In this document: piece after piece, positions 53,066 to 63,887 of the stretch
Numbering within the stretch: the first letter of the stretch is position 1
How the letters are laid out: each line of letters begins with the position of its first letter
NCBI GenBank assembly: GCA_963575745.1
Contig: CAUYUJ010012113.1
Span: 990,559 to 1,054,558 of the forward strand
DNA: 64,000 bases
Direction: 5' to 3'
DNA from: Prorocentrum cordatum
Lineage: Eukaryota; Sar; Dinophyceae; Prorocentrales; Prorocentraceae
Position numbers and translations under genes: made by a program
Notes under the pieces: model-generated
Databases searched by the model: none
What the model saw: the letters and a program-made list of their open reading frames with translations, nothing else
Told to the model about the DNA's origin: nothing

Positions 53066-56000
53066 CGCTGCGGTGTGGTTGTGAGCTTAGCTCCGCCTAT
53101 CAGCAACTTTTTCTGCCCTTCAGCTTTCTTGCGGTCGGCGTGGAGAGGTGCCCGCACGCCCTTGTAACTTCGTTAGCAACCGGGGCTCCTTGGAGCGAGC
53201 AGGAGGAGGGCAAGGACTTCGAGGAGTTCATGGTGAACACGTTTGGAGCATCGCTCCATGATGGCGTTCCGTCGGGAAGTCAAGATGCAGAATTTCGCTG
53301 CGCTCATCCGGGTCGGAACGGGTCGGATTGTTTGCTCAGGGGTCGCGCCGCCTGCCAATTTCCAGATGCAGTAGAGACTCCGCGTGCCATTCTCGCAGTT
53401 CGTGGTGCATGGTTACCGCGCGGCGAGGCTGACGTCATCCACAGTGCATTGCCTGGCAAGCACTTGTTGAAGTTTTGGGTGGCAGTACGTGCCGAGGAGG
53501 AGGTGGTCATTCCTGTTTCTTTTGGCAACGACCGAGCGTCGCCATATCGTCGTCGCCCAGCAGACATTGCTTATTGTCTACCGCCACATCTAGTTCGTGC
53601 AATCAAACTGAACGCCGTGAGAGGCATAGAGTTCGCGGAGGAGGCCCTCACGCAGAAGTTCGCTCACATTGCCAAGAGGCCGAGGCAGGATGGCAACGGT
53701 GAGTTGAACTGCATGAGGAAACTCGTCGCACAGTTAGGTACGAAAGAGCCTCCCCCTCCCGAGCGGCCCAGCACTTCCTGGAAAGCTTGCGGTGACACGG
53801 TTTTTGCGCCCGCAGATATCGTGGCTCGGGGGCGCAGTTGCGCCCGACTGGTGAAGTTCGCCGTGCACATGTCCGTGGACTGTTGTGGCTTGGGGCCCAG
53901 CAACGTGGCTCGCAAGACCAGGTTCAACTTCGAGTCCGAGATCGTGCCGGCCTTGCTGCATGCTGCGAAGGGCAAGTTGCTTTGCGAATTGCGGACGGGG
54001 TCTGTTCGCAACGAAGATGTGGTGCGTCTGAAGGTTCACGACGACAATCTCGGCAGTGCTACCATCGTGTGCAACATGCACACGTACACTGACACGGATG
54101 CTAGTTGGCGCGTAGATTCTGACGGCGACTTCGCAACTGACAAGCATCGCATGTTGTGGATGATAAGTACGCGCGTATTGTCCCACATGGGCATCCAGGA
54201 CAATGCGCTTAGCGCAGGCTGTCGAGACATTCGCATTGCTAGCCCGCACGTTAGCCCAGATATCCTGGACACCGCCTATCGGGGCGGAACGCTTCATGTC
54301 GCAACGGCTGCGCCGAAGAAAGATTACACTACTCGCATCACTCTGGAGCCAGAGGTGGCTGAAGAGGGAGAGTATCTCGGCGTTCTCCTGGAATGGGTTG
54401 GCAATCGAGTATACCAGCACGATGCTCTTGTCCGCAGCGCTACTGTGGAAAATGCTCTGGGCCTCGGCGCTCTGCGGGCTGCGTTTTCCATAATGCAACC
54501 TGGGTCTGCCCCGTCAGTCGCAGCGGGGAATGTGCTTCAGAACAGAGTGTCTCCATCGTCTCCTTTCATCGTGTCGGTATTGCGCAGGCGCTGCATTCAG
54601 CTGTCGGGCGATCAGAAGCGCTGCTTGGAGATCATCAGCGCCTCGGACAATCATCGCCTCATGATCCAGGCTTTTGCAGGTACTGGGAGGTCGCTACTGC
54701 TGGCTTTGCTGGTGGAGACAGCGTTGCAGCACGTCAACAAACACAATGGCGCAGTGGTGATCGTGACTCCTTCGCGCAATTTGCGTGACTCCATATTACA
54801 AGGTCCAGATTTCTTCAACAAGGTGTTTGTGGCTTCTGATTTCGGGCCCCGAGTTATTTGGCTTGGTCGGCCTTCAGATGCCCCTGCGGCGTTGAACACA
54901 TGGGCAAATAAGGTTGCGGATTTGGTGAATGAACAGCTGCATTTCCTGCGCGCACAGGTGCAACAGCTGGAAGTCTTGCAGCTACGTCCTGCTTATCAGA
55001 CTATCATGGAGTTCCGCATGTCTTGGACAGACTTGCTAGCGGCCAGATCTGTCGTGATTGGGGGCGCGGAGTTCGCGGCGTTGGAGGTGTTCCGCGACCT
55101 TGCTCGCCAACACATGCGACATATTTTCGCCATCAAGCGGGGAAGGGCGGAGCTCTGGGAGAACGTCATCAAAGAAGGCACCAACGGTTACCTCATCGTG
55201 TCCACAGTGGGTTCTTTCGTCAAGTGGCGGGCGGGAGCCATCAAAGGCTACCTGAACCGTTTGTTGAATCGCCTGGACATCAGCCTGTTCTGCATGGAAG
55301 AGTTTGAGTCCTACGACGTTTTCCAAGTTGTGGCTGCTTTGGCGAACGTGTTTGTACAGACACTGCTCATGGCGGGGGATCAGCATCAGAGAGTGGAGAA
55401 TTTCGGTGGCCGACGTGCCCGCTCCACCGTCAGTTCTGACAGCCCGGAAGGCGTGCTGCCCTTCGCTCCGCATGGCCTGGAAGGTGATGGCGAGGATCAC
55501 ACCGCGTTGGCAGTGAGCGTAGCTCAGCCCACGCAGTCCGCTCCGACAGGAAGCGTGGCCGTCCCTGAGGCCCGTCCGTGGTATGAATGGTGCCTGAAGG
55601 CCGAGAATGCAGTTCTCGACGTTTGCAAAAGGTGCGGCGAGGATGTGTGCAACTACGTGGCGTAATGTTTTGACTTCGCCAGCACTTTTGCTTCCGGCGC
55701 CGCTGTCGCTCGTGATACTAAATTGCAGCACGTATTCTACGACGGCGGCCAGTGGTGGAGGAGTCCAGTGCGGGGCAGTGATGAAGTCGGCTGGCACCCC
55801 TTCTTGTTCGAATGTTTATGTCACGCCGTTGCCGCAGATTTGTGTGAATATCGGAATCTTCAGGAGGAGGGGCAAGCTTTCCCACGACCCACGGTGCTGA
55901 TCATCATGCCTCTGAGCAGGTCAGCAATCCCGCTGTGTTGCTTGATGCAAGCTGTTTTCGATGACTCAGCTGTGGGCCCAGGGGTCGTGCAAGTGTCGCT

Positions 56001-57405
56001 CCCTTTGAATGTGAGGGGGGAGAGCGTCCCTATAGCTCACTGCGTACGGCATCGTCGCACAGTGCGTGCTCAGGACCAATGCGCTGGGACGCAAAGGAAC
56101 TTGAACCAAGAGTACATCAACGTGACGCGCGGGGCGATGAAGACTTGCATGTGGGTCGAGGTACAACCCTTCGGGCATCCAGGAAAGCCCCGCGAGGCTC
56201 GCCATGAGTATGTCGGCGGAGGGTCGAAGGACGAGTTTTGCTCCGAGTACGCGAAGCGCAGGAACGAACATATCTGGGTGAGCAACCTGCCGTGGGGCAT
56301 TCTCGAAGAACGCTCGAATATAGAAGCGTCGTATCACGACTGCTTTGCGGTTCGCCTTCTGCTTGATGCTGCTCGTCGTGTGCAGGATATCGCTTATGAT
56401 GTGTGGTGGAAGCTGGATCGGAACCAGATTCCCAACTTGCCAACTCTCGGCCAGGGACGCAGCGACTACAAATCCTTCGATGATGCCCTAGCGCAAGCTG
56501 CTGGCGCAGGAACCTCTCTGGCGCAATTCGTGCGCGCGCCTGCCAGGTCGCTGCGGGATTTGGGCCATGGAGCGGCAGCCGAGCGATGGAACGTGCAGGA
56601 TATGCACGACAAGGTGAAGTGCGATGTGGACGTGATGAATTGGATGCCCGCCTTGAGGTTCGGCCATTTGTTGCTGCCGTGCGCCACCGCAGAGGTGAGC
56701 CCCGAAGAAAGCAAAGGCGTGACGCGCCTCTGCTTTCCATTTCTTCATGCTAACGCTGGCCTGGAGGTCGAGAGCGCTATAACAGGACTCTGCAGCCTGG
56801 CGTGGTTTCTGTCGTTCGTGCTGGACAAAGATCTCGTGTTGCATGCGCGGGTGAGCAGACAACTACATAAAATGCGGGTCATAGAGGACGATGGGGACCT
56901 GTGGTTCAACAAGGCCTGCCAGTCCGGACGCATAGCCACAGCCATCAAGGAAAAGGGCAAGAGCGTCGTCTACATGTATGTTGGCGGCGGGGCAGTGGAC
57001 CACGAACAGTCTTTCCTCTTGGGCGGCATCGTAGTTATCTGCAAGAGCTGGAAGTGGGCGGCTTTGGTGTACTCAGCGGTGAGAATTGCGGGTCTCGCGT
57101 GCAACAATTCAGTAGGCCCCTTGGAGTCCGCGTTGGTGATCTGCGACGAGACCGAAGCAAGTGAGTCGTCGTCTGAGCTCACATCTGCGACGCCATCACC
57201 CGTTGATGAGTTCCGCCACCTGACTGAGGAGATGTGGGTCTCTGTTGGTGAACTATGTGACGTTTTCACGGCCGATGTCGAAGTGCAAGGGCGCACTGGG
57301 ATGAACGAAAGGTCCACGCACGCCGACTTAGTAGGTATCGAGTTAGCATCTCTGCTAGACTCTTTTGAAGCAGGTGTGAAGGCTTTGCTCGACATGAGCG
57401 CTTAG
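53047..57405 (+). pseudogene. Superfamily-1 helicase-like gene, unit 3; one internal TAA
   Basis: Frame 1 is open from the DinoSL-like block to a TAG at 57,403, 1,453 codons, apart from a single TAA at 55,663. The first ATG is at 53,230. Motifs, numbered from 53,047: Walker A AFAGTGRS at 542-549 with Arg where helicases have Lys; DExx-box position FCMEEFE near 748-754; GDQHQR at 777-782 (motif III); a zinc-knuckle-like CKRCGEDVC just before the TAA; and beyond it VTRGAMKT (56,122), which fits motif VI. The N-terminal 500 residues and the C-terminal tail are unrecognised. The protein resembles UPF1/ZGRF1-type helicases in motif order. Amino-acid conservation on both sides of the TAA suggests recent inactivation, readthrough, or a sequencing error. 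It is the only copy of the family here with a complete helicase core. Confidence 0.75.
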
Positions 57406-57464
57406 ATGTCCAGTCTTTCTGCTACGGGAGCTGTTGTGGTGCGTAGCAGTGATGCTCGGTGGAG

Positions 57465-57710
57465 GACGCCGACGGCGACGACGTCGAAAACGTCGAACGC
57501 GACGACGACGACCACGACTACGACGACGACGCCGACGATGACCGCTCGACGACGACGACGACCATGACGATGAGGACGACGACGACGACGCCGACGCGGA
57601 GAACGACGACGACGACGGCGCCGACCCGACGACGATGTCGTCTAGACAACGACGACGACGACAACGACATCGAGGACGTGAATGGCGACGCCGACGACGC
57701 CGACGCCACG
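57465..57710. repeat. (GAC)n tract after unit 3
   Basis: GACGACGAC with interruptions, starting 60 bases after the stop codon. Most likely it lies in the 3' UTR. Confidence 0.9.
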
Positions 57711-58394
57711 GCGACGACAGGAGGCGCACTCCTCGTAGCCTCTTCAGTCTGGAGACCGAGCGGAATGCTCTCGCTCATATTTGTTTTTTTTTTTCTCTCG
57801 TTGTGGCATCGTTGCTGGAGTAGATGACATCGTCCATCATGTTGATTGCCTCGACACTTTTTCTCGTGCTGCATCTTTCACTCCGTGGCCCACTGGCCTC
57901 GCTTTCGCGGCAGCAGCGTTGTTGCGGCCAAAGCCCGAGGAGATGCAGACACGGTTGCCACCGCGGCATGCCCCAGACACGCGCCTCTGTCGAGCTTTTT
58001 TTTGTTTTCAAGACTGCGCCCTTTTAAACCAAAGTAGGGCGGCCTACTCTGTCTGGCACACACATGCACTTACATGCAACACACATGCGCAAAACACACA
58101 CATACATATACACAATGACAAATAAACATACACACACGGACAGAGTGTGAAGCTTTCCCCTCGCCGCCAAACGTGTGAGCCAGCAGGCGATTTTTTCCTT
58201 GGGCGTCGATCGGGTCCTCGCCAGGCCTGGAAGTCGAACGTCCGATGATTCGTCCACTGGCTGAACTGCACTCGCCCTTGCCAAAGAAAGAAGAGACATA
58301 AAACACGGGGGGAAGGCCTCCCTTTAGCTTTCAGGGTTAGAGTGCCCGGGGGATTGCCTCCAGAGAGAATGCACCAGTTCGGTTCTGTGTGCGT
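57711..58394 (+). other. 3' flank of unit 3
   Basis: Homologous to 50,936-51,500. It contains an A/C-rich stretch with ACACACAT units at 58,065-58,140. No coding signal. Confidence 0.6.
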
Positions 58395-58805
58395 TGAAGC
58401 TCTGGGAATCGTTCGGGTTTCTCGTGGTGTGAGTCGATGTGGCCACTCGTCCTTCCTTGTGTGAGGGTTTCGGGCTCCTCATTGAGTGTCAGTCGTTCGT
58501 GCTTTTCGTGGTGTGAGTCGTTCTGGCCTCTTTTCCTTGTGTGCGTCGTTCGAGCCTCTTCTTGTGTGTGAGTCGTTCGGGCTCCTCACCGTGTGTTTCG
58601 TTCGGGTCCCTCGTTCTGGTGTGAGTCGTTTGGGCGCCTCCTTGCGTGTGAGTCGTTCGGGCTCTTCGTGGTGCGAGTCGTTTGGGTCGCTCATCCTGCT
58701 GTGAGTTGCTGGGGCCGCGCTTTGTTTGTAACTCGTTCGGGCTCATCGAGGTGTGAGTCGTTGGGGCCCTTCGCGTTGGTGTTAGTCGTTCGGGCTCCCC
58801 TTTGC
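58395..58805 (+). repeat. GAGTCGTTCGGG array, copy 3
   Basis: About 12 diverged units in + orientation. Confidence 0.88.
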
Positions 58806-59449
58806 GTGTGGACATGAGAGCGCTGAGCCAGCGCATCTTGCACGTCGGTGACATGGCAAATTCTTTTAACCCCGTTAGTGAGCTCCATGTGTCTCCACGC
58901 AGTCGAGGTCTGTGCGAGAATGCGCGTAGCTCGGCTCTCCGCCCACAAGCTACAACAGACCATTCCCGAACCCATCATCCACAGGCGAACCCTTGGAAAG
59001 TTCAATCGTGCTTTCTGATAACCGCGCTGATGCCAGGTGTCTTTCGAGTTCCTGTCGGGTCAACTAATCGCATTGGATATGGGGATGGTGCTCGTGCTGG
59101 TTTCTTGGAGTCGCGATCAGGAGCTCGGGTGCACAACGGAGTGTGGCAAAGGCTGGGGTTCACTACGGCTTGGCCATCGGAGGGTCGAAGGGTTTACGAT
59201 TCCCCAGCGGTTCTCCGTAGCCGCAGTCTATGTACCGAGGTTCGGTTTATCTACAAGCCTTCGGCCCAATCCCGTCACAGTTTATCTACTGGCCTCTGGC
59301 TTATCGTGCCACAGTCCCAGAGTCCCCCAGGAGGTCCGAAGCGGCTCCTCCAAGGCCCCCAAGACACTCCGAGAAGCCCCTAGGGCCAGCAAGAGGCTCA
59401 CCAGACGCTCCCAGAGGGAACGAGGTGCCCGAAAGCCTCATGTTCCGAG
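58806..59449. other. Spacer between oppositely oriented arrays
   Basis: No supported gene. CCCCAGGAGG / GCCCCCAAGAC motifs occur near 59,325-59,420. Confidence 0.45.
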
Positions 59450-59850
59450 GAGCCCGAACGACTCACACCAGGACGAACGGCCCGAACCATTCACATTACG
59501 AGAAGCCCGAACGACTCCCATCAGAAAGAAGGGCTCGAACGACTCACACCAGGACGAAGAGCCCGAACGACTCACACCACGAGGAGCGCGACCGACTCCC
59601 ACCACGACGAGAGCTCCGAACGACACATTCCACGAGGACCCCGAACGACTCACACCAGGACGAGGGTCCCGAACACTTCACACCACGAAGAGCCCGAACG
59701 ATTCACACCAGAAGGAGGGGCCCTAATGACTCACAGCAGGACGAAACGCTCGAACGACGCACACCACGAGAAGCCCGAACGACTCACACCCCGAGGGGTC
59801 CGAACGACGCACACCACGTCGAGGACCTCGAACGACTCACATTACGAGGA
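59450..59850 (-). repeat. GAGTCGTTCGGG array, copy 4, inverted
   Basis: On the + strand it reads CCCGAACGACTCACACCA every 30-35 bases, about 12 units, the reverse complement of copies 1-3. Confidence 0.9.
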
Positions 59851-59927
59851 GCCTCACATGGACCAGGATTTCATCAAGGCGCTCAGGAGAACCCCAAATA
59901 TACTTCTCCTGCACCGTAGTTGTCGCT

Positions 59928-60110
59928 GTTGCCATTCTGATTCAAAATAATGAAGCGTGGCTGTGAGTTTAGCTCGGCCAGCAGCAATCGCGGCTGCCTG
60001 CCTACAATCTGTCAGTGTCTGTGAGTTCTTCCGCCCATCAGTTTCGCTGTCAGCTGAGCTCCGCACGGACGCTCGCCCTTCCAACACATTAGAGCGTTGG
60101 GCATGGAAAT
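59928..60110 (+). pseudogene. Helicase-family unit 4, 5' remnant only
   Basis: GTTGCCATTCTGATTCAAAA (DinoSL-like, 59,928-59,947) is followed by GTGGCTGTGAGTTTAGCTCG, then a second, related GTCAGCTGAGCTCCGC and a GAGCGTTGGGCATGGAAATG that matches the start region GTCGGCATGGAGAGG of units 2 and 3. Everything else is gone, and the next ~33-bp array begins at 60,115. No protein can be read. Confidence 0.55.
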
Positions 60111-60114
60111 GGTG

Positions 60115-60300
60115 GTGTGAGTCGTTCGGGCGCCTCTATGCGTGTGCGTCGCTCGGGCCTCTCCTTGTGTGTGAATCGTTCGGGCCGCTCGTCCTGGTGC
60201 TCGCCGCTGGGGCCTCTCCTGGTGTGTGAGTCGTTCGGGCTCCTCGTTGTGTGAATCGTTGGTGCCCTTCGTCCTGGGGTGAGTCGTTCGGTCTCGTCGT
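60115..60300 (+). repeat. GAGTCGTTCGGG array, copy 5
   Basis: About five units in + orientation, ending at a short GTGGGCCATTGTGGGCCATT duplication near 60,318-60,345. Confidence 0.85.
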
Positions 60301-60456
60301 GGGTCTCTGCGGGCCCTTGTGGGCCATTGTGGGCCATTCTCAGCCCTTCTTGGCCATTGGCCAGCAATCTCCCTGTGTGAACGAGCACCGATCGCTGGCG
60401 GAGCTCGCTTTTCGGTGACGCTGGAACGTAGGCTGGTTCCTGTTCGCTTGTTTCTG

Positions 60457-60560
60457 GGATTTCAGTACTGCAGACTCCAGGGAGTTGTGACAAAAGACGG
60501 GGATGCACAAGGGATATGACAGAGACGTAGGTCCTGAAGAACGGCATATGAGCTGAAGCA
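60457..60560 (+). repeat. Repeat V, diverged copy 1
   Basis: GGGATTTCAGTACTGCAGAC, TCCAGGGAGTTGTGACAAAA, CTGAAGAACGGCAT. It is related to the two better copies at 60,955 and 63,888. Confidence 0.55.
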
Positions 60561-60954
60561 CTGGTCGAAGAGTGGACGTAGGCATCGCGCATCTTCTCCG
60601 GGCACCACTTGGGCGTGGAAGGCATGTCGTGCGCAAGGGTTCGACGCGTCGGATCCCGCGACGTAGATGTGCCAGAGGTGCTCGTACAGTGCTGCAGAAT
60701 CGCCAGAAGCTACACTGCAAGGAGTGCGTCGCTGGGAAAAAATGGGTGTCCTCTCACAGTTCTCATCCTCCGCCTCTGCCTCGTTCGATTCCTTTTCAGT
60801 TGTGTCCTTGGGATCTCGCTTTTCTTTGGTCTTGGTTTGTTGGCCGGCGCGTGTGAGTCTGCTTTCGGTGATTCGTTTATTCTCGGTTTTCGTGATGGAC
60901 TCTCTTTCTACTTGGCTCTTTCGGGTTTGGTAGTCGTGCGGGCTCTTGGGATTT
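60561..60954. other. Spacer between V copies 1 and 2
   Basis: Frames of about 90-190 codons overlap here without recognisable domains. No supported gene. Confidence 0.4.
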
Positions 60955-61078
60955 CCCGACTGCTGTTTCCAGGGAGTCGTGACCAGGGACGAAGGTTCGC
61001 ATCGATGTGTGAGAGAGCGCATGTCCGGAAGAACTGTGGCATAATCGAGTCCAAGACATTGCGATTCCCAGTCGGTTG
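60955..61078 (+). repeat. Repeat V, copy 2, directly before DinoSL-like relic
   Basis: ATTTCCCGACTGCTGTTTCC, AGGGAGTCGTGACCAGGGAC, GAACTGTGGCATAATCG, GTCCAAGACATTGCGATTCC. It is about 80 percent identical by eye to 63,888-64,000. Confidence 0.75.
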
Positions 61079-61102
61079 TCCGTCGCCATTGTGGCCCATC
61101 AG
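61079..61102 (+). other. DinoSL-like relic, unit 5
   Basis: TCCGTCGCCATTGTGGCCCA aligns with the DinoSL start without gaps: 16 of 21 positions match from CCGT onward. Further on, GCTGTGAGCTGCCTCCGCCT matches the block that follows the other relics. No helicase coding sequence follows. Confidence 0.45.
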
Positions 61103-61788
61103 AAGTAGGAGATTAGATTCGCATCCGTTCCCCAGGAATCTCTTTGTTGCTGTGAGCTGCCTCCGCCTACCATTTGTGCAGTGAGCTTCGCTTGGCACAG
61201 ACGTTCCACTCGACCTCGCTCGATCCTAACCCTTGGAACTTCTGGGAGTGGCGCTCTAAGACTGGCCGCTCGAAAGCAGCTGGCCCATCCCGTAGCTCTG
61301 CACTTGCTGGTGCCAGGAGCTCTTCCATGCAGAGGGGCCGATCCACCAGCATACCGCGGAGACGCATCCAGAGCAAAGCGCGCAATCGCAGCCGCAGCAA
61401 GAGCATCCCGAGGGCACGTGGGTATCTGTTGTCGAGTCGCCCGCGTTCCAGGACTCACACGATGTAACCAGACAAGCCCGATGAGCGCCTCAGCAACACC
61501 ACAAGCGTGACGGGACGTGAGCAGGAAGCTCGGACACTTCACCGTCAGATGGCGCTTGACGAAATCTCGGAGACTTCTACTGATCGGGGCGATGACGTGG
61601 ATGGCGCGCAGGCCCACAGGGATAACAGGTCGCCACCCGCGCCAGGGCCTGGACCTACCAGGGAAGGGAGCCATGCGTTTTTTGGACGCCCGTATGACTT
61701 TGATGGAGGAACACTTACGACATTGGGCTCTCATAGTGTATGTTCTTTATTGCACGACCGCCGATTGCAGCATTTCCCATTATGAATC
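61103..61788 (+). other. Possible coding stretch of unknown nature
   Basis: Two + frames are open from about 61,170 to 61,785. One is rich in Ser and Arg (RSTSIPRRRIQSKARNRSRS), the other in Arg and Ala. No start or domain can be supported, and the SR-like character follows from AGC/CGC-rich DNA. Confidence 0.3.
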
Positions 61789-62286
61789 TTGGTAGAGCGA
61801 GTCGGGACACGAGATGTTGCCTCAACTCAGTGTCCGATCGTGGATTATTTGGTGCTGGGTTCTATATTCCGTAATGGTGCTGGTTATTTTGCTGTGATGA
61901 TGTTGCCGATTACTGTACTCGCCGTTATGCATCTACTAGCGGTTGTGGCTGGGTTTCTTGGAGTGGGCCCCAACTACTCACACGACTTGCAGTCTGGCTC
62001 AGCACGTGCACTCTCTGAGTTTCGCGAGTCATCAGATCTCTTCAAGGGGACCGATGTGGGAGACGAGTTTCTCCTCATGGCACAGTTAGGGCAAAAAGTA
62101 GAGCATCGTGTAGGCCGGCCCCGAATTGCGGTTTTATTCCCATCCGGACTCTTGCACGGCGTGGTATGCCAGACCTATGCACGCACCGTGCCAGGGCTTG
62201 GTACAGCACAGCACGTCATCTCTTCCTTGCAGCCGTTTCGGATCCAGGGTGTTTCGCATTGGGCAGCGCAAAGGCGGTCTATATAG
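61789..62286 (+). CDS. Unknown protein with hydrophobic segments, part 1
   Basis: Frame 1 is open for 165 codons to a TAG at 62,284. It carries hydrophobic stretches that could be membrane helices (AVMMLPITVLAVMHLLAVVA), then PNYSHD and EFRESSDLFKGTD. The latter segment (61,968-62,068) has a second copy at 63,638-63,738. In their best-conserved part five of seven base differences are at third codon positions and most are synonymous, which supports translation of this frame. The start codon is uncertain. The codon at 61,789 is ATT/GTG-like rather than a clear ATG, and an upstream exon is possible. The family is not recognised. Confidence 0.45.
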   Translation: MVERVGTRDVASTQCPIVDYLVLGSIFRNGAGYFAVMMLPITVLAVMHLLAVVAGFLGVGPNYSHDLQSGSARALSEFRESSDLFKGTDVGDEFLLMAQLGQKVEHRVGRPRIAVLFPSGLLHGVVCQTYARTVPGLGTAQHVISSLQPFRIQGVSHWAAQRRSI

Positions 62287-62956
62287 CGTGCGGCCAATCG
62301 TCTGCTGGAATGTCGCTTCCCGCCAACCCTATGCCGCGCTGGGTTCCCATGGCGAACGTTGACTCGACCGCTATGTTCATCGCCTTCATCACCTGGTATC
62401 GGCAGCCCTGTTCCCGCCGTATGTTCTATGCCATGCGCATGGGCACGATCATGACGCAGATCGATCATGGAGCTATCGGCCCGGTGACCGACACTGGGTG
62501 GGTCGAGGATCATCACGTTTTTATCAGGAAGGTGCTATGCGATGGTATTTGGTGCTGGCGGTGTCGAGCACATGGTGGGCATTCTTTTCTCCCGAATGGC
62601 TTCATCTTCCGCTGGTTCAGCCCTTTGTGGGAAAGCCTATACATGACTAACCGGAAGCCGCACCTGAACTCGTGGGTCCCGCGGACGGCTATGAGTACCG
62701 TGATCCAGCCGACGGTGCACGCTCTCGTGGCAATGTTGCGCGTGACCATTATGGGACTTGCTTGGTTCCGCGGAGCAGGTGGGCGGAGGTGGCCGCGATC
62801 ATGGGCATCGAGCCACCTGACGGATCGGACTCTGCATCGGATGTCACGGTGGACATGGCATTGGACCCTATTACGGATCACGTAACCGCCTCTGCGCTGA
62901 AAGAGGCTCTGGATCCAATCTGCGAGCAAGCGGACGCGGACGACTCGCAGCTCTGA
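62166..62956 (+). pseudogene. Unknown protein, part 2, frame-shifted continuation
   Basis: Frame 3 is open to 62,885 and looks coding by its GC3-rich codons around 62,350-62,560 (NVDSTAMFIAFITWYRQP, Trp-rich). Near 62,770 coherent protein moves to frame 2 (RWAEVAAIMGIEPPDGSDSA) and ends with an acidic tail (ICEQADADDSQL) at a TGA at 62,954. Two frame changes relative to part 1 mean introns, indels or sequencing errors. Frame 2 itself is open in long pieces with stops at about 62,360 and 62,648, so the exact path is uncertain. No family recognised. Confidence 0.35.
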
Positions 62957-63394
62957 TCGCTCCACCTCAGTATCAGTCAGGGCTATTGGCAGCTTCGCGT
63001 GCAGTTTTTTGTGCGCGCGTCCTAGAGACGCGTGCTTCTATGCTACATTCGTGTCTGGTCTCATGAGCCATGTGCGTTCTCTGGGTGCCGCAGCTTCCTT
63101 TGATTAGGCAGAGCTGGACTATGTCCGACCGCATCAATGGGCAAGCCTGATCAATGTAGTATCTCGTGCCGCGTGCGCATTGCAGGACTAGTGGGGAAAG
63201 ATCGCTGGGTCGTCGACGCCGTCGTCCATAGAAGTGTCGTCGTCGAGGTCATCGTTGTCATCGTAGAGGAGTAGAGGCGCCAAACTCACCTCCCCCCTCT
63301 CGGGACCAGAATCCTCGTGAGGGTGGTCGAATAAGAGCCCCTTGGCACCACTCGGCCCGCCCTCTCCGGGTCCAGGGGAGGGGGTAGGGGGAGG
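62957..63394. other. Intergenic stretch
   Basis: No supported gene. A CGTCGTC / GTCATCGTTGTCATCG patch lies at 63,213-63,262. Confidence 0.5.
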
Positions 63395-63500
63395 GGTAAA
63401 CCCCTCCCCGAAGGGGAGGAAGGGGGGTTGGGGGGTTGAGAACAGAGGTAGCTCCCTAAACCACTCACGCCCAAAGGGCTGGTGGGATTCGCGCGGTGCT
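63395..63500 (+). repeat. Dispersed repeat T, copy 2
   Basis: AACCCCTCCCCGAAGGGGAG, AACCACTC, CCCAAAGGGCTGGTG and TTCGCGCGGTGCTCTCC match 45,005-45,120. CCCCTCC and GGGGAGG can also pair as a short hairpin. Confidence 0.6.
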
Positions 63501-63504
63501 CTCC

Positions 63505-63637
63505 TCCTGGGGTGAGTCGTTCGGGCCCGCCCTCCTGGTCTGAGTCGTTGGGGCCCTCCTCGATGTGCGAGTCGTTCGGCGAAAGGCCCGTCGGACGCAC
63601 ACACAGAGAGGCCCGAACAACTCACACCAGGGCAAGG
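63505..63637. repeat. GAGTCGTTCGGG array, copy 6, with an internal orientation switch
   Basis: Two to three + units (GTGAGTCGTTCGGGCCCGCC, GCGAGTCGTTCGGCG) run to about 63,585, then a unit in reverse orientation (GGCCCGAACAACTCACACCA) follows at once. Confidence 0.75.
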
Positions 63638-63774
63638 GACCCCAACTACCGACACCACGTGCATCCTGGTCGAAGACGCGAACACTATGAGTTCCGTGAT
63701 TCCTCAGATCTGTTCGAGGGGACCGATCTGAGAGGCGGTTTCCCCGGCTGCTCATTTTTCACCTCTCCTGTCTA
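63638..63774 (+). pseudogene. Truncated second copy of the unknown protein segment
   Basis: Reading DPNYRHH then EFRDSSDLFEGTD, it aligns over about 33 codons with PNYSHD ... EFRESSDLFKGTD at 61,968-62,068, with the same length between landmarks. It is fused on its 5' side to the inverted ~33-bp array and diverges after 63,738. A stop follows at 63,772. It is a fragment and not a functional gene. Confidence 0.6.
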
Positions 63775-63887
63775 AGTTGCCGCCTGGTGCTCGCGCCCGA
63801 CATAATGAGCGAACCTGCCTTTCAGGTGCAGCCCAAAGCTGCGAACCTGAGCAGGGTGGTACCTTGTGCTGCGTGCACTGGGGATTT

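Noticed and set aside
61166-61467. SR-type splicing factor suggested by an SR-rich frame
   Set aside because: There is no RNA-recognition motif, the frame is short, and the composition follows from AGC/CGC-rich DNA.
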